64,000 bases of DNA from an uncultured Anaerolineae bacterium. GTDB lineage: Bacteria > Chloroflexota > Anaerolineae > J036 > Brachytrichaceae. Where the stretch lies: contig CALHLE010000040.1 in the NCBI GenBank assembly GCA_938034415.1, positions 1-64,000 on the forward strand, written 5' to 3'. Shown here in pieces: positions 18,105-29,914 of this stretch; position 1 is the first letter of the stretch, and every line of letters begins with the position of its first letter. A program made the translations under genes and the position numbers. The notes beneath the pieces were generated by a model. The model did not search any database, was not told where the DNA came from, and saw nothing but the letters and a program-made list of their open reading frames with translations.

Positions 18105-19856
18105 ATGATGCGAAACGCAACTACTCAGCGCCTGAGTATAGTGGTCGCCGTGGCCCTTGCGCTGGCGGCCACTCTGCCCACGCCCTGGCGGGCCATGGCG
18201 CAGGACGAAGCGCCGGGCGGCCCGGCGCAGCCACAGGCCGTGGACGGCGGCGAGATTTGGACGCCCGGCGCCGGCACAAGCTTCAACGTGTTGCAAAGCC
18301 CGCACGTCGTCGTCCGCGTGGACGCGCCCTATACGCTGACCAACGCCGGCAGCTATTTCATCTACGACCCGAACAACGGCTACGGGCCGGCGGTGCCCGT
18401 CAGCGCTGAGCTATCGCTGGGCGGCAAGCGCGCCGTGATGACGGCTACGCTGAACGCCAGCGCGGTGGTCAGCGGCTCGATGATCTACTTTGAGCTTCCG
18501 GCTGCGTCCGGCCCTCAGGTGGCCTCCAGCCCGACGTATCTTCTGACCAAGCAAGGCAAAGCCTATCTCCCGTTCGTCGCGCGCGTCCCGCCTGACCCGC
18601 AGCCGCTGAGCAGCACGGGCACGTCGGCCTGCGACGCCGCTAACGGGCCGAAAGGCGGGCCGTTGCAACCCGACAAGGGCTATCAGGTGTTGAATCCGAC
18701 CACCGATGGCTGGATGTTCGCCAACAACGCCACCCCCAGCGCCACCATCGTCGTCTCGCTGACCAACTACACGGCCGTCACCGGCCAACTGCAGGTATTC
18801 GCCGACCAGGGCAACTGCACCGCGCTGACGCCGTTGATGGGCTGGGGAACCAATCCCAATCCTGTGGTCACTGTGTACAACGTGCCGGTGGGGCGGGTGT
18901 ACTTCCGCGTGGTCAGCGGCAGCGGCCAGCCGGCCCCGCCGCCTTACATCATCCGCTGGCGATACAGCACGGCGCCGGGGCCGCACGAGCCGAACAACAA
19001 CCCGTGCGAAGCGCCGCTGTTGCAGCACGACACGCTGCTGGATACGCGCAGCGAAGATCAATACGACTTCTTCAAGCTGAACATCACCGGCGCGGTTCAA
19101 ATTCGCGTTCAGGTGTTGGGACACGCCATTGGCGGCGCGCAGGTGCAGGTGCGCAGCCCGCTGAAATCCGGCTACGTCTGCCCCGGCAGCGGCGCCGATC
19201 CGATCAACAGCACCGATCGAATAGACCCGTTCGGCGCGATTCCCAGCGGCGGCGGCGACGCGACCTTCACGGTGACTTTGCCCGCAAGCGGCACGTACTA
19301 CCTGCGGGTGAGCCTGCCTCCCGGCGCGCCGGCGTATGGCCAACCCTACCGCATTCGTTGGAGCTACGCCGGGCTGGCCGGCGGCACGGCCGGGCCGATC
19401 TTCACCAGCAACCCGAACCAGCCGCCCACGTGCGACAGTCGCGTGCCGGGCAACACCTGCAATGGGGACATCCTCTTCAACATCAACGCCGGCCAGACGG
19501 CCACTTATTACTGGTTCGGCCTGCAGGCGTTGCAGCCCTACGACTCCGTTCAGGTGCAGGTGATCGGCGTGAGCAACCTGGCGGGCTGCGGCTTGGGCAA
19601 TCCGTCCACGACTAACCCGAATACCTTTGCCAATACTTGGGCCTCGGTGGGCACGACCGCGCCGAGCGGCTCGGTCGGCATCCAGTTCAACACCACGGGT
19701 GGCTACAACATCCAGTTCCGCGTCATGCAGGGAGGCACCCAGAAGTACTACGACGCCAAGCCGCTGAAGGTGAGCTGTGGCACGTTGATGGCCGCCGGCG
19801 AACGCCCAGGCGCGCCGGACGATCCGTCGGGGCTTGGCGTCGAACCGCACCCGTAA
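18105..19856 (+). CDS. Secreted protein with pre-peptidase C-terminal (PPC)-like domains
   Basis: ATG 18105 lies 8 nt after AGAGGA; GTG 18102 and ATG 18108 are alternatives. The product, about 583 residues, has a signal peptide ending near AMAQDE. Its N-terminal region ends in KAYLPFVAR (about residue 150-160), the same Leu-Pro motif found at the C-termini of two neighbouring secreted proteins. After it come PPC-like beta domains: a first one with GYQVLNPTTDGWMF, and a clear one with PHEPNNNPCEAP, DQYDFFKLNITG and LPASGTYYLRVSLP. A Cys-rich domain closes the protein. No catalytic domain is present, so it is likely a structural or binding surface protein. An intrinsic terminator follows. Confidence 0.65.
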   Translation: MMRNATTQRLSIVVAVALALAATLPTPWRAMAQDEAPGGPAQPQAVDGGEIWTPGAGTSFNVLQSPHVVVRVDAPYTLTNAGSYFIYDPNNGYGPAVPVSAELSLGGKRAVMTATLNASAVVSGSMIYFELPAASGPQVASSPTYLLTKQGKAYLPFVARVPPDPQPLSSTGTSACDAANGPKGGPLQPDKGYQVLNPTTDGWMFANNATPSATIVVSLTNYTAVTGQLQVFADQGNCTALTPLMGWGTNPNPVVTVYNVPVGRVYFRVVSGSGQPAPPPYIIRWRYSTAPGPHEPNNNPCEAPLLQHDTLLDTRSEDQYDFFKLNITGAVQIRVQVLGHAIGGAQVQVRSPLKSGYVCPGSGADPINSTDRIDPFGAIPSGGGDATFTVTLPASGTYYLRVSLPPGAPAYGQPYRIRWSYAGLAGGTAGPIFTSNPNQPPTCDSRVPGNTCNGDILFNINAGQTATYYWFGLQALQPYDSVQVQVIGVSNLAGCGLGNPSTTNPNTFANTWASVGTTAPSGSVGIQFNTTGGYNIQFRVMQGGTQKYYDAKPLKVSCGTLMAAGERPGAPDDPSGLGVEPHP

Positions 19857-19881
19857 CCCGGCTTCAGGGATAGGTGCGAAC

Positions 19882-19920
19882 AAGGGCGGGCTTTGCGAAG
19901 GCAAGGCCCGCCTTCTTTTC
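19882..19920 (+). terminator. Rho-independent terminator before dnaG
   Basis: A GC-rich imperfect hairpin (AAGGGCGGGCTTTGC pairing with GCAAGGCCCGCCTT) is followed by TTCTTTT. It closes the PPC-protein transcript and separates it from dnaG. Confidence 0.75.
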
Positions 19921-19927
19921 AGGCGGT

Positions 19928-19933
19928 TACAAT
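19928..19933 (+). promoter_or_regulatory. -10 box TACAAT, leaderless start of dnaG-rpoD
   Basis: TACAAT ends 7 nt before the ATG of dnaG. There is no usable Shine-Dalgarno spacing, so the transcript probably begins at the start codon. Confidence 0.5.
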
Positions 19934-19940
19934 CCGAGGC

Positions 19941-21887
19941 ATGTCCGTGGTCGAAGAGGTCAAGCGCCGCGTAGATATCGTCGAGGTGATCGGCGGCTAC
20001 GTGAAGCTCTCGCGCAGCGGCCGGAACTACAAAGGCTTGTCGCCGTTCCAGAGTGAGCGCACGCCGTCCTTCTTCGTCTTTCCCGACACGCAAACGTTCA
20101 AGGACTTCTCCAGCGGCGAGCAGGGCGACGTGTTCTCGTTCCTCATGAAGAAGGAGGGATGGACGTTCGGCGAGGCGCTGCGCGAGCTGGCCCGACGCGC
20201 CGGCGTGCAACTGGATGAGCGCACGCCGGAGCAGCAGCAATTCGCCGACTACGCAGCGCGTTTGCGCGATGCGCTGGCGCAGGCGGCGGCCTACTTCCAT
20301 CACCTGCTGCTCACGGCGCCCCAGGCGGCGGCCTGCCGGGCATACCTGCGCGAGAAGCGCCGGCTCACCGACGAGACGCTCGCGACCTGGCAAATCGGCT
20401 ACAGCCTGGCCGACTATCACGCCCTGACGCACCACCTGACGGCGCGCGGCTTCAGCGTGCCGGAGCTGATTGACGCCGGCCTGGTGGTCGAGAACGAGGA
20501 GGGCCGCCGCTACGACCGCTTCCGCGGCCGGCTGATGATTCCGATTCACGATGCCAAGGGGCAGGTGGTCGGTTTCGGCTCGCGCTCGCTCGACGGCAGC
20601 GAACCGAAATACATGAACTCGCCGCAGACCGCCGTCTTCGACAAGGGCCGCTTGCTGTTCGGCCTACACCGCGCCCGCTCGGCGATTCGCAGCGAGCAGG
20701 TGGCGGTGTTGGTCGAGGGCTACATGGACGTGATCGGCTGCCACCAGGCTGGCTTTGCCAACGTCGTCGCCGGCATGGGCACATCGCTCAGCGAGGACCA
20801 GTTTCGCATGCTGAAGCGCCTGGCTGCGCGCATTGTGCTGGCGCTAGACGCCGATGCCGCCGGCGACCGCGCCGTCCTGCGCGGCGTGGAGGTCGCACGC
20901 GAGGCCATGGATCGCGAAGCGCAGCCGATCTTCGACCCGCGCGGCGCGATCCGCTGCGAATCGAAGCTCAAAGCGGACATCCGGGTGGCCGTGTTGCCGC
21001 AAGGCAAGGACCCTGATGAGCTGGTGTTGGAATCGCCGGAGCGCTGGCGCGAGGTCGTCGCCAACGCCCGACCGGTGGTCGAGCACGTGATAGACGTCAT
21101 CCTGCGCAGCCGGGATATCTCCGAGCCGCATGCCAAGTCGCAGGCGGCGCGGGCCGTCGCCCCGGTCTTACTGGACACATCCGACCCGGTGCAGCGCGAT
21201 TTCTACGTTCAGCTTCTGGCGCGTCGCCTGCAAGTCAGCCCGCGCGCCGTGCTGGCGGTGGTCAGCGAGGTGGCGCGCGAGGCGCGATCCAAGGTGGGGG
21301 GATCCGGGATGCGCGGTCAGGGGGGGCAGGGCGCGGATCGGGCGCAAGGAGGGCCGGGCAGCGCAGGCCACGCGCCGAGCCAGGAGCGCCGCAGCGCCGA
21401 TAAGGTTGACCTGGAGACGCATCTGATCGCTGCGCTGTGGCGACGCCCGCAGTTGCTGTTGGATGCTAACGTCGCCCTAACCCGCGCGAAACTAGACGTG
21501 CTGGACGAGCGCGACTTCACGAACCCGGCGCTGCGCGCGGGGTTTCGCCAGCTCAGCCGCTTGGCGATGGGCGCGCCGCTGTCGCCGTCGGAAGGGGAGG
21601 CGGCGGAGGAGGACTGGCTGGCGATCATCGCCGATTACGATGCGCTCGACCTGTTGGCGGCGGATGAAGCGCTGCTGCGCGAAGAGGTCGTGCGCACGGC
21701 GCTGCGCTTGCGCGAGCGCAACCTGTTCCGCGACCGGATCGGCATCAATGCGATGATCGAAGAAGCAAAGCGCGCCCATGAGGCCGATGTCGCTGCACGG
21801 TATAATCTTGAACTACATCGCGTGCTCACGCAACATCTGCGGGCACAAAAAGCGCTGCAGTTGCGCAGCGCGCTCAACGTGACCTGA
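19941..21887 (+). CDS. dnaG: DNA primase DnaG with replaced zinc-site residues
   Basis: ATG 19941 gives MSVVEEVKRRVDIVEVI, the standard DnaG opening, and 648 residues, a normal length. DnaG makes RNA primers at the replication fork and works with the replicative helicase. The N-terminal CHC2 zinc-ribbon region (about 28-95) is present, but its metal ligands are replaced: Ser34, Gln37, Asp55 and Ser58 stand where Cys, His, Cys and Cys are usual (SPFQ and DFSSG). The TOPRIM core is intact, with the EGYMD acidic motif near residue 260 and LALDADAAGDRA. A C-terminal helicase-binding-type helical region follows after a Gly/Gln-rich linker (about 450-490). rpoD begins 15 nt after the stop, the classic macromolecular-synthesis pairing. 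Confidence 0.92.
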   Translation: MSVVEEVKRRVDIVEVIGGYVKLSRSGRNYKGLSPFQSERTPSFFVFPDTQTFKDFSSGEQGDVFSFLMKKEGWTFGEALRELARRAGVQLDERTPEQQQFADYAARLRDALAQAAAYFHHLLLTAPQAAACRAYLREKRRLTDETLATWQIGYSLADYHALTHHLTARGFSVPELIDAGLVVENEEGRRYDRFRGRLMIPIHDAKGQVVGFGSRSLDGSEPKYMNSPQTAVFDKGRLLFGLHRARSAIRSEQVAVLVEGYMDVIGCHQAGFANVVAGMGTSLSEDQFRMLKRLAARIVLALDADAAGDRAVLRGVEVAREAMDREAQPIFDPRGAIRCESKLKADIRVAVLPQGKDPDELVLESPERWREVVANARPVVEHVIDVILRSRDISEPHAKSQAARAVAPVLLDTSDPVQRDFYVQLLARRLQVSPRAVLAVVSEVAREARSKVGGSGMRGQGGQGADRAQGGPGSAGHAPSQERRSADKVDLETHLIAALWRRPQLLLDANVALTRAKLDVLDERDFTNPALRAGFRQLSRLAMGAPLSPSEGEAAEEDWLAIIADYDALDLLAADEALLREEVVRTALRLRERNLFRDRIGINAMIEEAKRAHEADVAARYNLELHRVLTQHLRAQKALQLRSALNVT

Positions 21888-21902
21888 TCGCGCTCGAGAG
21901 GG

Positions 21903-23603
<1,701 letters not shown>

Positions 23604-23618
<15 letters not shown>

Positions 23619-23975
23619 CCTGCCGCCCGAATCGGCGGTTGCGCCGCGCAAGGCGCGGGCGCGACTCAACTTCCGGTGAACGATGGCCTCGGCGTCGAAC
23701 AAGCGCATGTCCACGCGCATCTGATCGTTGACCACGACGCCTTCGGCCTCTAATCGGCGTCGCTGTTCGTCCGGCGCGTATTGGTTGGAGATGCGTCCCT
23801 GCGCGTTGATCACGCGCCACCACGGCACGCGCGTGTGGGCCGGTAGGGCATGCAACGCAAAGCCGACGTAGCGCGCCGAGCGCGGGCTACCGCACTGGCG
23901 AGCTACGCCGCTGTAGCTCATCACCATGCCTTTGGGGATGAGCTTCACCACGCGATACACGTCCTGGAATTTCAC
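23604..23975 (-). CDS. MGMT-related alkyltransferase-like protein (ATL), Cys replaced by Trp
   Basis: GTG 23975 gives [21 protein letters not shown], the normal opening of the short ATL/MGMT-like family; 123 residues, slightly long because of a basic tail. The alkyl-acceptor motif PCHRV of O6-methylguanine methyltransferases reads [13 protein letters not shown], so the protein cannot accept alkyl groups. Such ATL proteins bind O6-alkylguanine in DNA and hand the lesion to nucleotide excision repair. The DNA-binding helix contains SARYVGFAL with the Arg finger. The gene converges on rpoD and overlaps its last 15 nt, so the two mRNAs are antisense at their ends. Confidence 0.8.
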
Positions 23976-23998
23976 TGCCGCTAAGAGGCTGGGGGAAG

Positions 23999-25606
<1,608 letters not shown>

Positions 25607-25712
25607 TGTTCTACCAACCTTACTTTCTCGATGTCTGATAAACATTCTCCCCCGCATTTTGAAGAGCAGGCTGAGTGAACGCGCGCTGACGGACGCTGCG
25701 CGGCGCGTCCAC

Positions 25713-27302
25713 TCACAGCGTGATCTGCTTCACCCAGACCACCTCCGGGAGGTCGTGCAACGCCTTAAGGGCATAGTCCGGCACGGGGTTGTCCAGGTTG
25801 ATGAAGGACAAAGCGCGGTCGCCGGGTTTGGTGCGGCCCAGCCGGTATTCGGCGATGTTCACGTAGTGCGCGCCGAGGATGGTGCCGACGCGGCCGATCA
25901 CGCCGGGCACATCGAGCGAAGAGATCACCAGCACCAGCCCCTCCGGCACAGCGTCAATGCGGAAGTGGTCTATCTGCACGATGCGCGGTTCGACGCCGTC
26001 GAACAGCGTGCCGGCGATGGTGCGCTCTCCTTGGTCGGTGGTGACGCGGCAGGAGACCAGGTTGGTGTAGTCGCTGCTGGTCAGATTCAACGCCTGGGTC
26101 ACAACGATGCCGCGCTCGTTGGCGATGACCGGCGCGTTGACGTAGTTCACCTTTTCGCCGCCCAGGATCGGCTCCAGCAGGCCGCGCAGCAGCGCGACGG
26201 TCAGCGGCTTGACGTGGGGCGCGACGTCGGCGCCGCGATATTCGACCTCGATGCGCGCGAGCCGTCCCTCCATCAGCCCGGCTTGCAGCCGGCCCAGCTT
26301 CTCCGCCAGCTTGAGGTATGGGCGGATGATCGGCCAGGCCGCCGGATCGATCGGCGGGAAGTTCACCGCATTGCGCACGTCGCGCTCGTGCAGGGCGTCC
26401 AGCACCTGTTCCGCAATCTGGATCGAGACGTCGCGCTGCGCCTCGGCGGTGCTCGCGCCCAGGTGCGGCGTCAGGACGACGTTTGGCAGCTTGAGCAGCG
26501 GCGAGTCGGCAGGCAGGGGTTCTTCCTCGAACACATCCAGCGCCGCGCCGGCCAGCTTGCCGCTCGCCAGCGCCTCGTAGAGTGCTTGCGCGTCCACCAA
26601 TGCGCCGCGGGCGACGTTGATCACGCGCGCGCCGGGCTTCATCTTGGCGATGGCAGCGGCGTCCAGCAGGCCGCGGCTGCCCTGGGTGAGCGAGGAGTGC
26701 AACGTGACGAAATCGCTCTGCGCCAGCAGCTCGTCGAGCGAGACCAGGATCACCTTGTTCGCGCGCGCGGCTTCTTCGCTGACGTAGGGATCGTAGGCGA
26801 TGACCTCCATGCCGAAACACTGGGCGCGCTTGGCGACCTGCGTCCCGATGCGGCCCAGGCCGATTATGCCCAGCGTCTTGCCTTGCAACTGCACGCCCAT
26901 GAACTTGCTGCGCGTCCACTCGCCGCGGCGCAGCGAGGCGTCGGCCTGGGGGATGTGGCGGGCGAGCGCCAGCATCATGGCGAGGGTATGCTCGCAGGTG
27001 GCCGTGGTGTTCGCCTGTGGCGTGTTCATCACGATGATGCCGCGATGGGTAGCCGCCTCCACGTCAATGGTATCCACGCCGATGCCGGCGCGTCCGATCA
27101 CGCGCAGCTTGCTGCCGCGCGCGATCACCTCGGCGTCCACCTTGGTCTCGCTGCGGACGATCAGTGCGTGGTATTCAGGGATGCGCTCGAGCAGCTCGGC
27201 GCGCGGCATCTTCTTCACCACGTCCACGCGCACAGAGGGGTCGTTGTGCAACAGTTCCAGGCCGGCCGCGGAGAGGTCGTCTGGGATCAGGATGTTGAAC
27301 AT
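25713..27302 (-). CDS. serA: D-3-phosphoglycerate dehydrogenase
   Basis: ATG 27302, 529 residues, the long 'type 1' form. It oxidises 3-phosphoglycerate to 3-phosphohydroxypyruvate, the first step of serine synthesis. The split N-terminal substrate domain contains [14 protein letters not shown] and [15 protein letters not shown]. The NAD fold reads [15 protein letters not shown], and the catalytic His lies in [13 protein letters not shown]. An ASB regulatory domain (about 320-450, IAEQVLDAL to TSSDYTNLV) and a C-terminal ACT domain (about 455-529, [14 protein letters not shown]) follow, consistent with serine feedback. Transcription diverges from recO across only 34 bp, with a perfect TATAAT 10 nt before the start. 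Confidence 0.93.
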   Translation of the reverse strand: MFNILIPDDLSAAGLELLHNDPSVRVDVVKKMPRAELLERIPEYHALIVRSETKVDAEVIARGSKLRVIGRAGIGVDTIDVEAATHRGIIVMNTPQANTTATCEHTLAMMLALARHIPQADASLRRGEWTRSKFMGVQLQGKTLGIIGLGRIGTQVAKRAQCFGMEVIAYDPYVSEEAARANKVILVSLDELLAQSDFVTLHSSLTQGSRGLLDAAAIAKMKPGARVINVARGALVDAQALYEALASGKLAGAALDVFEEEPLPADSPLLKLPNVVLTPHLGASTAEAQRDVSIQIAEQVLDALHERDVRNAVNFPPIDPAAWPIIRPYLKLAEKLGRLQAGLMEGRLARIEVEYRGADVAPHVKPLTVALLRGLLEPILGGEKVNYVNAPVIANERGIVVTQALNLTSSDYTNLVSCRVTTDQGERTIAGTLFDGVEPRIVQIDHFRIDAVPEGLVLVISSLDVPGVIGRVGTILGAHYVNIAEYRLGRTKPGDRALSFINLDNPVPDYALKALHDLPEVVWVKQITL

Positions 27303-27312
27303 GGCGAGCGCG

Positions 27313-27328
27313 ATTATAGGAGTACACT
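27313..27328. promoter_or_regulatory. Abutting divergent -10 boxes for serA and recO
   Basis: On the minus strand TATAAT (27313-27318) lies 10 nt before the serA ATG. On the plus strand TACACT (27323-27328) lies 8 nt before the recO ATG. Both genes must share the same 34-bp spacer, and each promoter's -35 region lies inside the other gene. Near-leaderless mRNAs are implied. Confidence 0.45.
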
Positions 27329-27336
27329 ATGCCCGC

Positions 27337-28113
27337 ATGAACAGGTCGCGCGCTTATATGACCGAGGCGATCGTGATGCGCCGCGACGACTACGGCGAGG
27401 CCGACCGGCTCGTCACCTTGCTGACGCCGGATTACGGCAAGTTGCGCGTCTTGGCCAAAGGGGCGCGCAAGCCGACGTCGCGCAAGGCCGGCCACATCGA
27501 GCTGTTCACCCGCACGCGGCTGCTGTTGGCGAAGGGGCGGGCCTTCGACCTGATCACCCAGGCCGAATTAGTGGAGGCGCATCGCCCCCTGCGCGAGGAG
27601 ATCCAGCGCGGCGCGCCGGCGCATTACCTATGCGAGTTGACCGAGCGATTCGCGCCCGAAGGCAGCGACGCTGCGCCGCTGTATGACCTGCTGGCCGAGG
27701 GGCTGAGTTGGCTGTGCGAGGCGCGCGATCCTCGCTTGGCGACGCGCTATTTCGAGTTGCGTTTGCTCACCCTAGAGGGGTATCGGCCGGAGCTGTTCCG
27801 CTGCGCGCGCACGCAATTGCCGTTGGCGGACGACGCGCGCGGCGCGCCGGTCGCCTTTTCGCCGTCGGAAGGCGGCGTGCTCTCCGATGAGGCGGCGCGG
27901 CTGGCGCGCGATGTCTTTCCTTTGAGTCGCAGTGGTCTGGCGCTGTTGCGCGTGATGCAGACGCAGCCGTTTGAGGCCGTGCAGGCGCTCGACGTTTCGC
28001 GCGAATTACACGCGCACGTCGAGCGGGCGCTGCAGCTCTACATCGGCGCCATCCTGGAGCGCCGGCCGCGCACGACGACCTTCCTCAATCGGTTGGCGCG
28101 CGAGATGCGCTAG
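27337..28113 (+). CDS. recO: DNA repair protein RecO
   Basis: ATG 27337 (MNRSRAYMTEAIVMRRDDYGEADRLV) starts directly before the OB-fold; the longer frame to 26800 is antisense to serA. At 258 residues it is typical of RecO. The OB-fold motifs EADRLVTLLTPDYGKLRVLAKGARK and GHIELFTRTRLLLAKG are clear, followed by the helical domain. RecO anneals single strands and loads RecA with RecR on SSB-coated DNA. The C-terminal zinc motif is largely lost: one Cys remains (FRCARTQ), while the usual second pair reads GGVLSDEA. A tRNA-Arg gene follows 33 nt after the stop. Confidence 0.85.
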   Translation: MNRSRAYMTEAIVMRRDDYGEADRLVTLLTPDYGKLRVLAKGARKPTSRKAGHIELFTRTRLLLAKGRAFDLITQAELVEAHRPLREEIQRGAPAHYLCELTERFAPEGSDAAPLYDLLAEGLSWLCEARDPRLATRYFELRLLTLEGYRPELFRCARTQLPLADDARGAPVAFSPSEGGVLSDEAARLARDVFPLSRSGLALLRVMQTQPFEAVQALDVSRELHAHVERALQLYIGAILERRPRTTTFLNRLAREMR

Positions 28114-28146
28114 AATGAGCAGCGAGCGCAGCGCAACCGCTCGTTA

Positions 28147-28220
28147 GCCCGCGTAGTTCAATCGGATAGAACAGCGCCGTCCTAAGGCGCGTGTTGTGGG
28201 TTCGAGTCCTGCCGCGGGCG
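28147..28220 (+). tRNA. tRNA-Arg (anticodon CCT)
   Basis: Cloverleaf read by eye. The acceptor stem GCCCGCG pairs with CGCGGGC (28213-28219). The D arm is GTTC...GAAC. The anticodon stem GCGCC/GGCGC holds the loop GTCCTAA, so the anticodon is CCT and it reads AGG. The T arm contains TTCGAGT. G at 28220 is the discriminator base, and CCA is not encoded. Confidence 0.92.
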
Positions 28221-28252
28221 TCTGAACCAGACCGGCGCAATGCCGGTTCAGA
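28221..28252. terminator. Hairpin after the tRNA, overlapping the end of the PhyH-family gene
   Basis: TCTGAACC and GGTTCAGA flank an inner CCGG...CCGG pairing. It sits directly after the tRNA and covers the stop codon of the convergent PhyH gene, so it could serve both transcripts. Confidence 0.5.
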
Positions 28253-29159
28253 AATTCTGCACCGCCGCGGCCTGGCCTAGCCGCTTCGCTTCCTCCTCTA
28301 GCATTTGCTGCTGAATGCGCACGCGCTCCGGCACGATCTTCTCGCGCGGGGCGGTTGGCCGGAAGTCGTAGCCTTGCTCTGGGCTGACGCCCAACCCACG
28401 CAGCACGGCCAGCTCCACCGGCGAGTAGTCGGCCGGGTTGTCGCGCTTGAAGCGCATCGGCTCCTTCAGCGCGATGGGTGGGTTCGTGATAATGCGCACG
28501 CGGTCGGAGTGGTTGAACGATGCGGCGTGGATCATGTAGGGGTGCATCAGATAGACATCGCCCACCTGACCGGTGGCTTCTATGAAGTCCTTGCACTGGG
28601 CGACGAACGAGTCGGTGGGGAACTTGAAGGGGTGCACGCCCTCCGGATGATCGGCCAGATAGCGCGCGACGTGCGGCACTGAGTCGCAAGCCAGGAAGGT
28701 GCCGCCGCCTTTCGGCTCGATGTCGCTCCACAAGACGATGGTCAGCAGCGCCTGTTCGGGGCTATCGAGGAAGTGCAGGAAGAAGTCGCCGTCCTTGTGC
28801 CAGCCCGGGGCTGCCGGGGAAGGCGGGATCCACGGCTGATCGGCGCCATCGTTGAAGTTGACGACGAAGGCATCCGACCACTGGGCCGGCTGGGCGATGC
28901 GCTCCTCGCCGCCGCACAGGAAGCACATGGCTTCCCAGGCTTTGGGCGCGAAGTCTTTGACCTCGAAGCGCCGGCGGGCCGGCATGTGCACGCGGGACTG
29001 CTGCCACGTGCGGCGATCGTCGCGGTCGTAGCCCAGTCGCGCCCAAATTTGGTCGGTGAGCTGCGCGGCGGCCTCGCGGCTGAAGCAGTCATGCAGCACG
29101 ACGAAGCCGCGCGTGAGGAAATGTTCGACTTGTTCAGGGGTGAGTGGGTTGGTCGCCAT
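28248..29159 (-). CDS. Phytanoyl-CoA dioxygenase (PhyH) family oxygenase
   Basis: ATG 29159 (MATNPLTPEQVEHFLTRGFVV) gives 303 residues and lies 6 nt after TACAAT; the longer frame is unlikely. PhyH proteins are Fe(II)/2-oxoglutarate dioxygenases. The iron ligands are seen as His and Asp in GWHKDGDFF and a distal His in LMHPYMIHAAS, with the 2-oxoglutarate-binding Arg in RVRIITNPPIAL. An acidic/aromatic insert (DQPWIPPSPAAPG) precedes the first His. Bacterial members hydroxylate diverse small molecules, so the substrate cannot be named. The gene stands alone, with decayed sequence upstream. Confidence 0.8.
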   Translation of the reverse strand: MATNPLTPEQVEHFLTRGFVVLHDCFSREAAAQLTDQIWARLGYDRDDRRTWQQSRVHMPARRRFEVKDFAPKAWEAMCFLCGGEERIAQPAQWSDAFVVNFNDGADQPWIPPSPAAPGWHKDGDFFLHFLDSPEQALLTIVLWSDIEPKGGGTFLACDSVPHVARYLADHPEGVHPFKFPTDSFVAQCKDFIEATGQVGDVYLMHPYMIHAASFNHSDRVRIITNPPIALKEPMRFKRDNPADYSPVELAVLRGLGVSPEQGYDFRPTAPREKIVPERVRIQQQMLEEEAKRLGQAAAVQNF

Positions 29160-29163
29160 GCGC

Positions 29164-29530
29164 CTATTGTATGCAGCGGACGATGGTTTGCGCCAGCGTT
29201 GCTCGAAAGGGCGTGAGCGTATCTTCGCCTGTTCGCCCGTAGCAGACATGATTGGTCAGGCAGGCGAAGACCAAAGCGCGCGTGGGGTCTATCCGCAGCG
29301 GGTTGGGGTAGGGGGCGATCTTTCGCCGTCCGCCGAACTCCGGCAGCACTGCTGCGACCGGCTGATCTAGCCTAACGCGGCCTTCCTCGACCAGCGTCAT
29401 GAATGCGACGACGGTGAGAAGTTTAGAGACCGAGGCGAGGTCGAAGCGCGTTGTGGTTGTAGTCGGGCGCGTCCGCGCCTCAGGGGCGAGGAAACCGGAG
29501 CTGGCGTCGTAGGCGATGATGACGCTGCCG
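29164..29530 (-). pseudogene. Remnant of a beta-lactamase/serine hydrolase (class C-like) gene with internal deletion
   Basis: The frame encodes FDLASVSKLLTVVAFMTL, containing the SxxK catalytic motif of class C beta-lactamase-like esterases, and VRLDQPVAAVLPEFGG. It then jumps to NPLRIDPTRALVFACLTNHV, which is the extreme C-terminal strand region of the same family. About 200 residues that normally lie between them, including the Tyr-x-Asn and HTG motifs, are missing. The 5' end runs into a palindromic repeat at 29531-29565 instead of a start region. An ancestral hydrolase gene therefore lost its middle and its 5' end. No function is expected. Confidence 0.7.
29166..29171 (-). promoter_or_regulatory. 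-10 box TACAAT, leaderless start of the PhyH-family gene
   Basis: TACAAT on the minus strand lies 6 nt before ATG 29159, without a Shine-Dalgarno. It overlaps the tail of the decayed hydrolase frame. Confidence 0.45.
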
Positions 29531-29565
29531 AAGAGAAACCAGGTTTCTCCAAGAGACCTGGCTTC
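29531..29565. repeat. Palindromic dispersed-type repeat
   Basis: GAGAAACC-A-GGTTTCTC forms a perfect 17-nt palindrome (29533-29549), and CCAGG...CCTGG overlaps it as a second, imperfect hairpin. It marks the broken 5' edge of the hydrolase remnant. It looks like a small mobile or REP-type element, but only one copy is seen here. Confidence 0.5.
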
Positions 29566-29637
29566 GGGTGTAGCGCAGAAAAGTGGGCGAGTTTTTTGCG
29601 CAGCAGGGGCAAAATAGAGGGCACGAAGACATCCACT

Positions 29638-29760
29638 GTGATCAGCCACGCGCAGCGGCGCGAAAGGTTACTGAGCCTGGCCGCCCAGGCCTATGATGAG
29701 TTGGAGACATGGTACGACCAGCATCCGGACGAAAGGTCGGCGCGCCGCGCAGGCGTATGA
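29638..29760 (+). pseudogene. Short transposase-like N-terminal scrap
   Basis: From GTG 29638 a 40-codon frame reads SHAQRRERLLSLAAQAYDEL followed by ETWYDQHPD, then a stop at 29758-29760. This resembles the helical N-terminus of some insertion-sequence transposases (ISKra4-like, from memory), cut off after DQHPD. The following 150 bases to 29914 hold no convincing gene. The whole 29.16-29.9 kb stretch looks like decayed DNA. Confidence 0.35.
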
Positions 29761-29914
29761 GGTGACGACGAGATGGCGCATATCGGGGACAGCGCGCGGC
29801 GCATCAGCGAAGGCGAGGGGGCGAGGACTCATGCAACGCGCCAGGCTGAAGCCTCCTGCCCGCATGGCCGCGCGCGTCGAATGAGTTGCGAGTCAAAGGG
29901 GTGACAGCGCCGCT

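Noticed and set aside
18411-20549. 712-codon minus-strand open frame
   Set aside because: Antisense to the PPC-protein and dnaG genes; runs across an intrinsic terminator and a promoter.
25659-27686. 675-codon plus-strand open frame
   Set aside because: It is antisense to serA over most of its length, has an Arg/His/Gln-biased composition typical of shadow frames in GC-rich DNA, and ends in recO out of frame.
29693-29884. 63-codon plus-strand frame before the PHP gene
   Set aside because: Arg/Ala-rich, no ribosome site, lies in decayed sequence with no similarity to a known protein.
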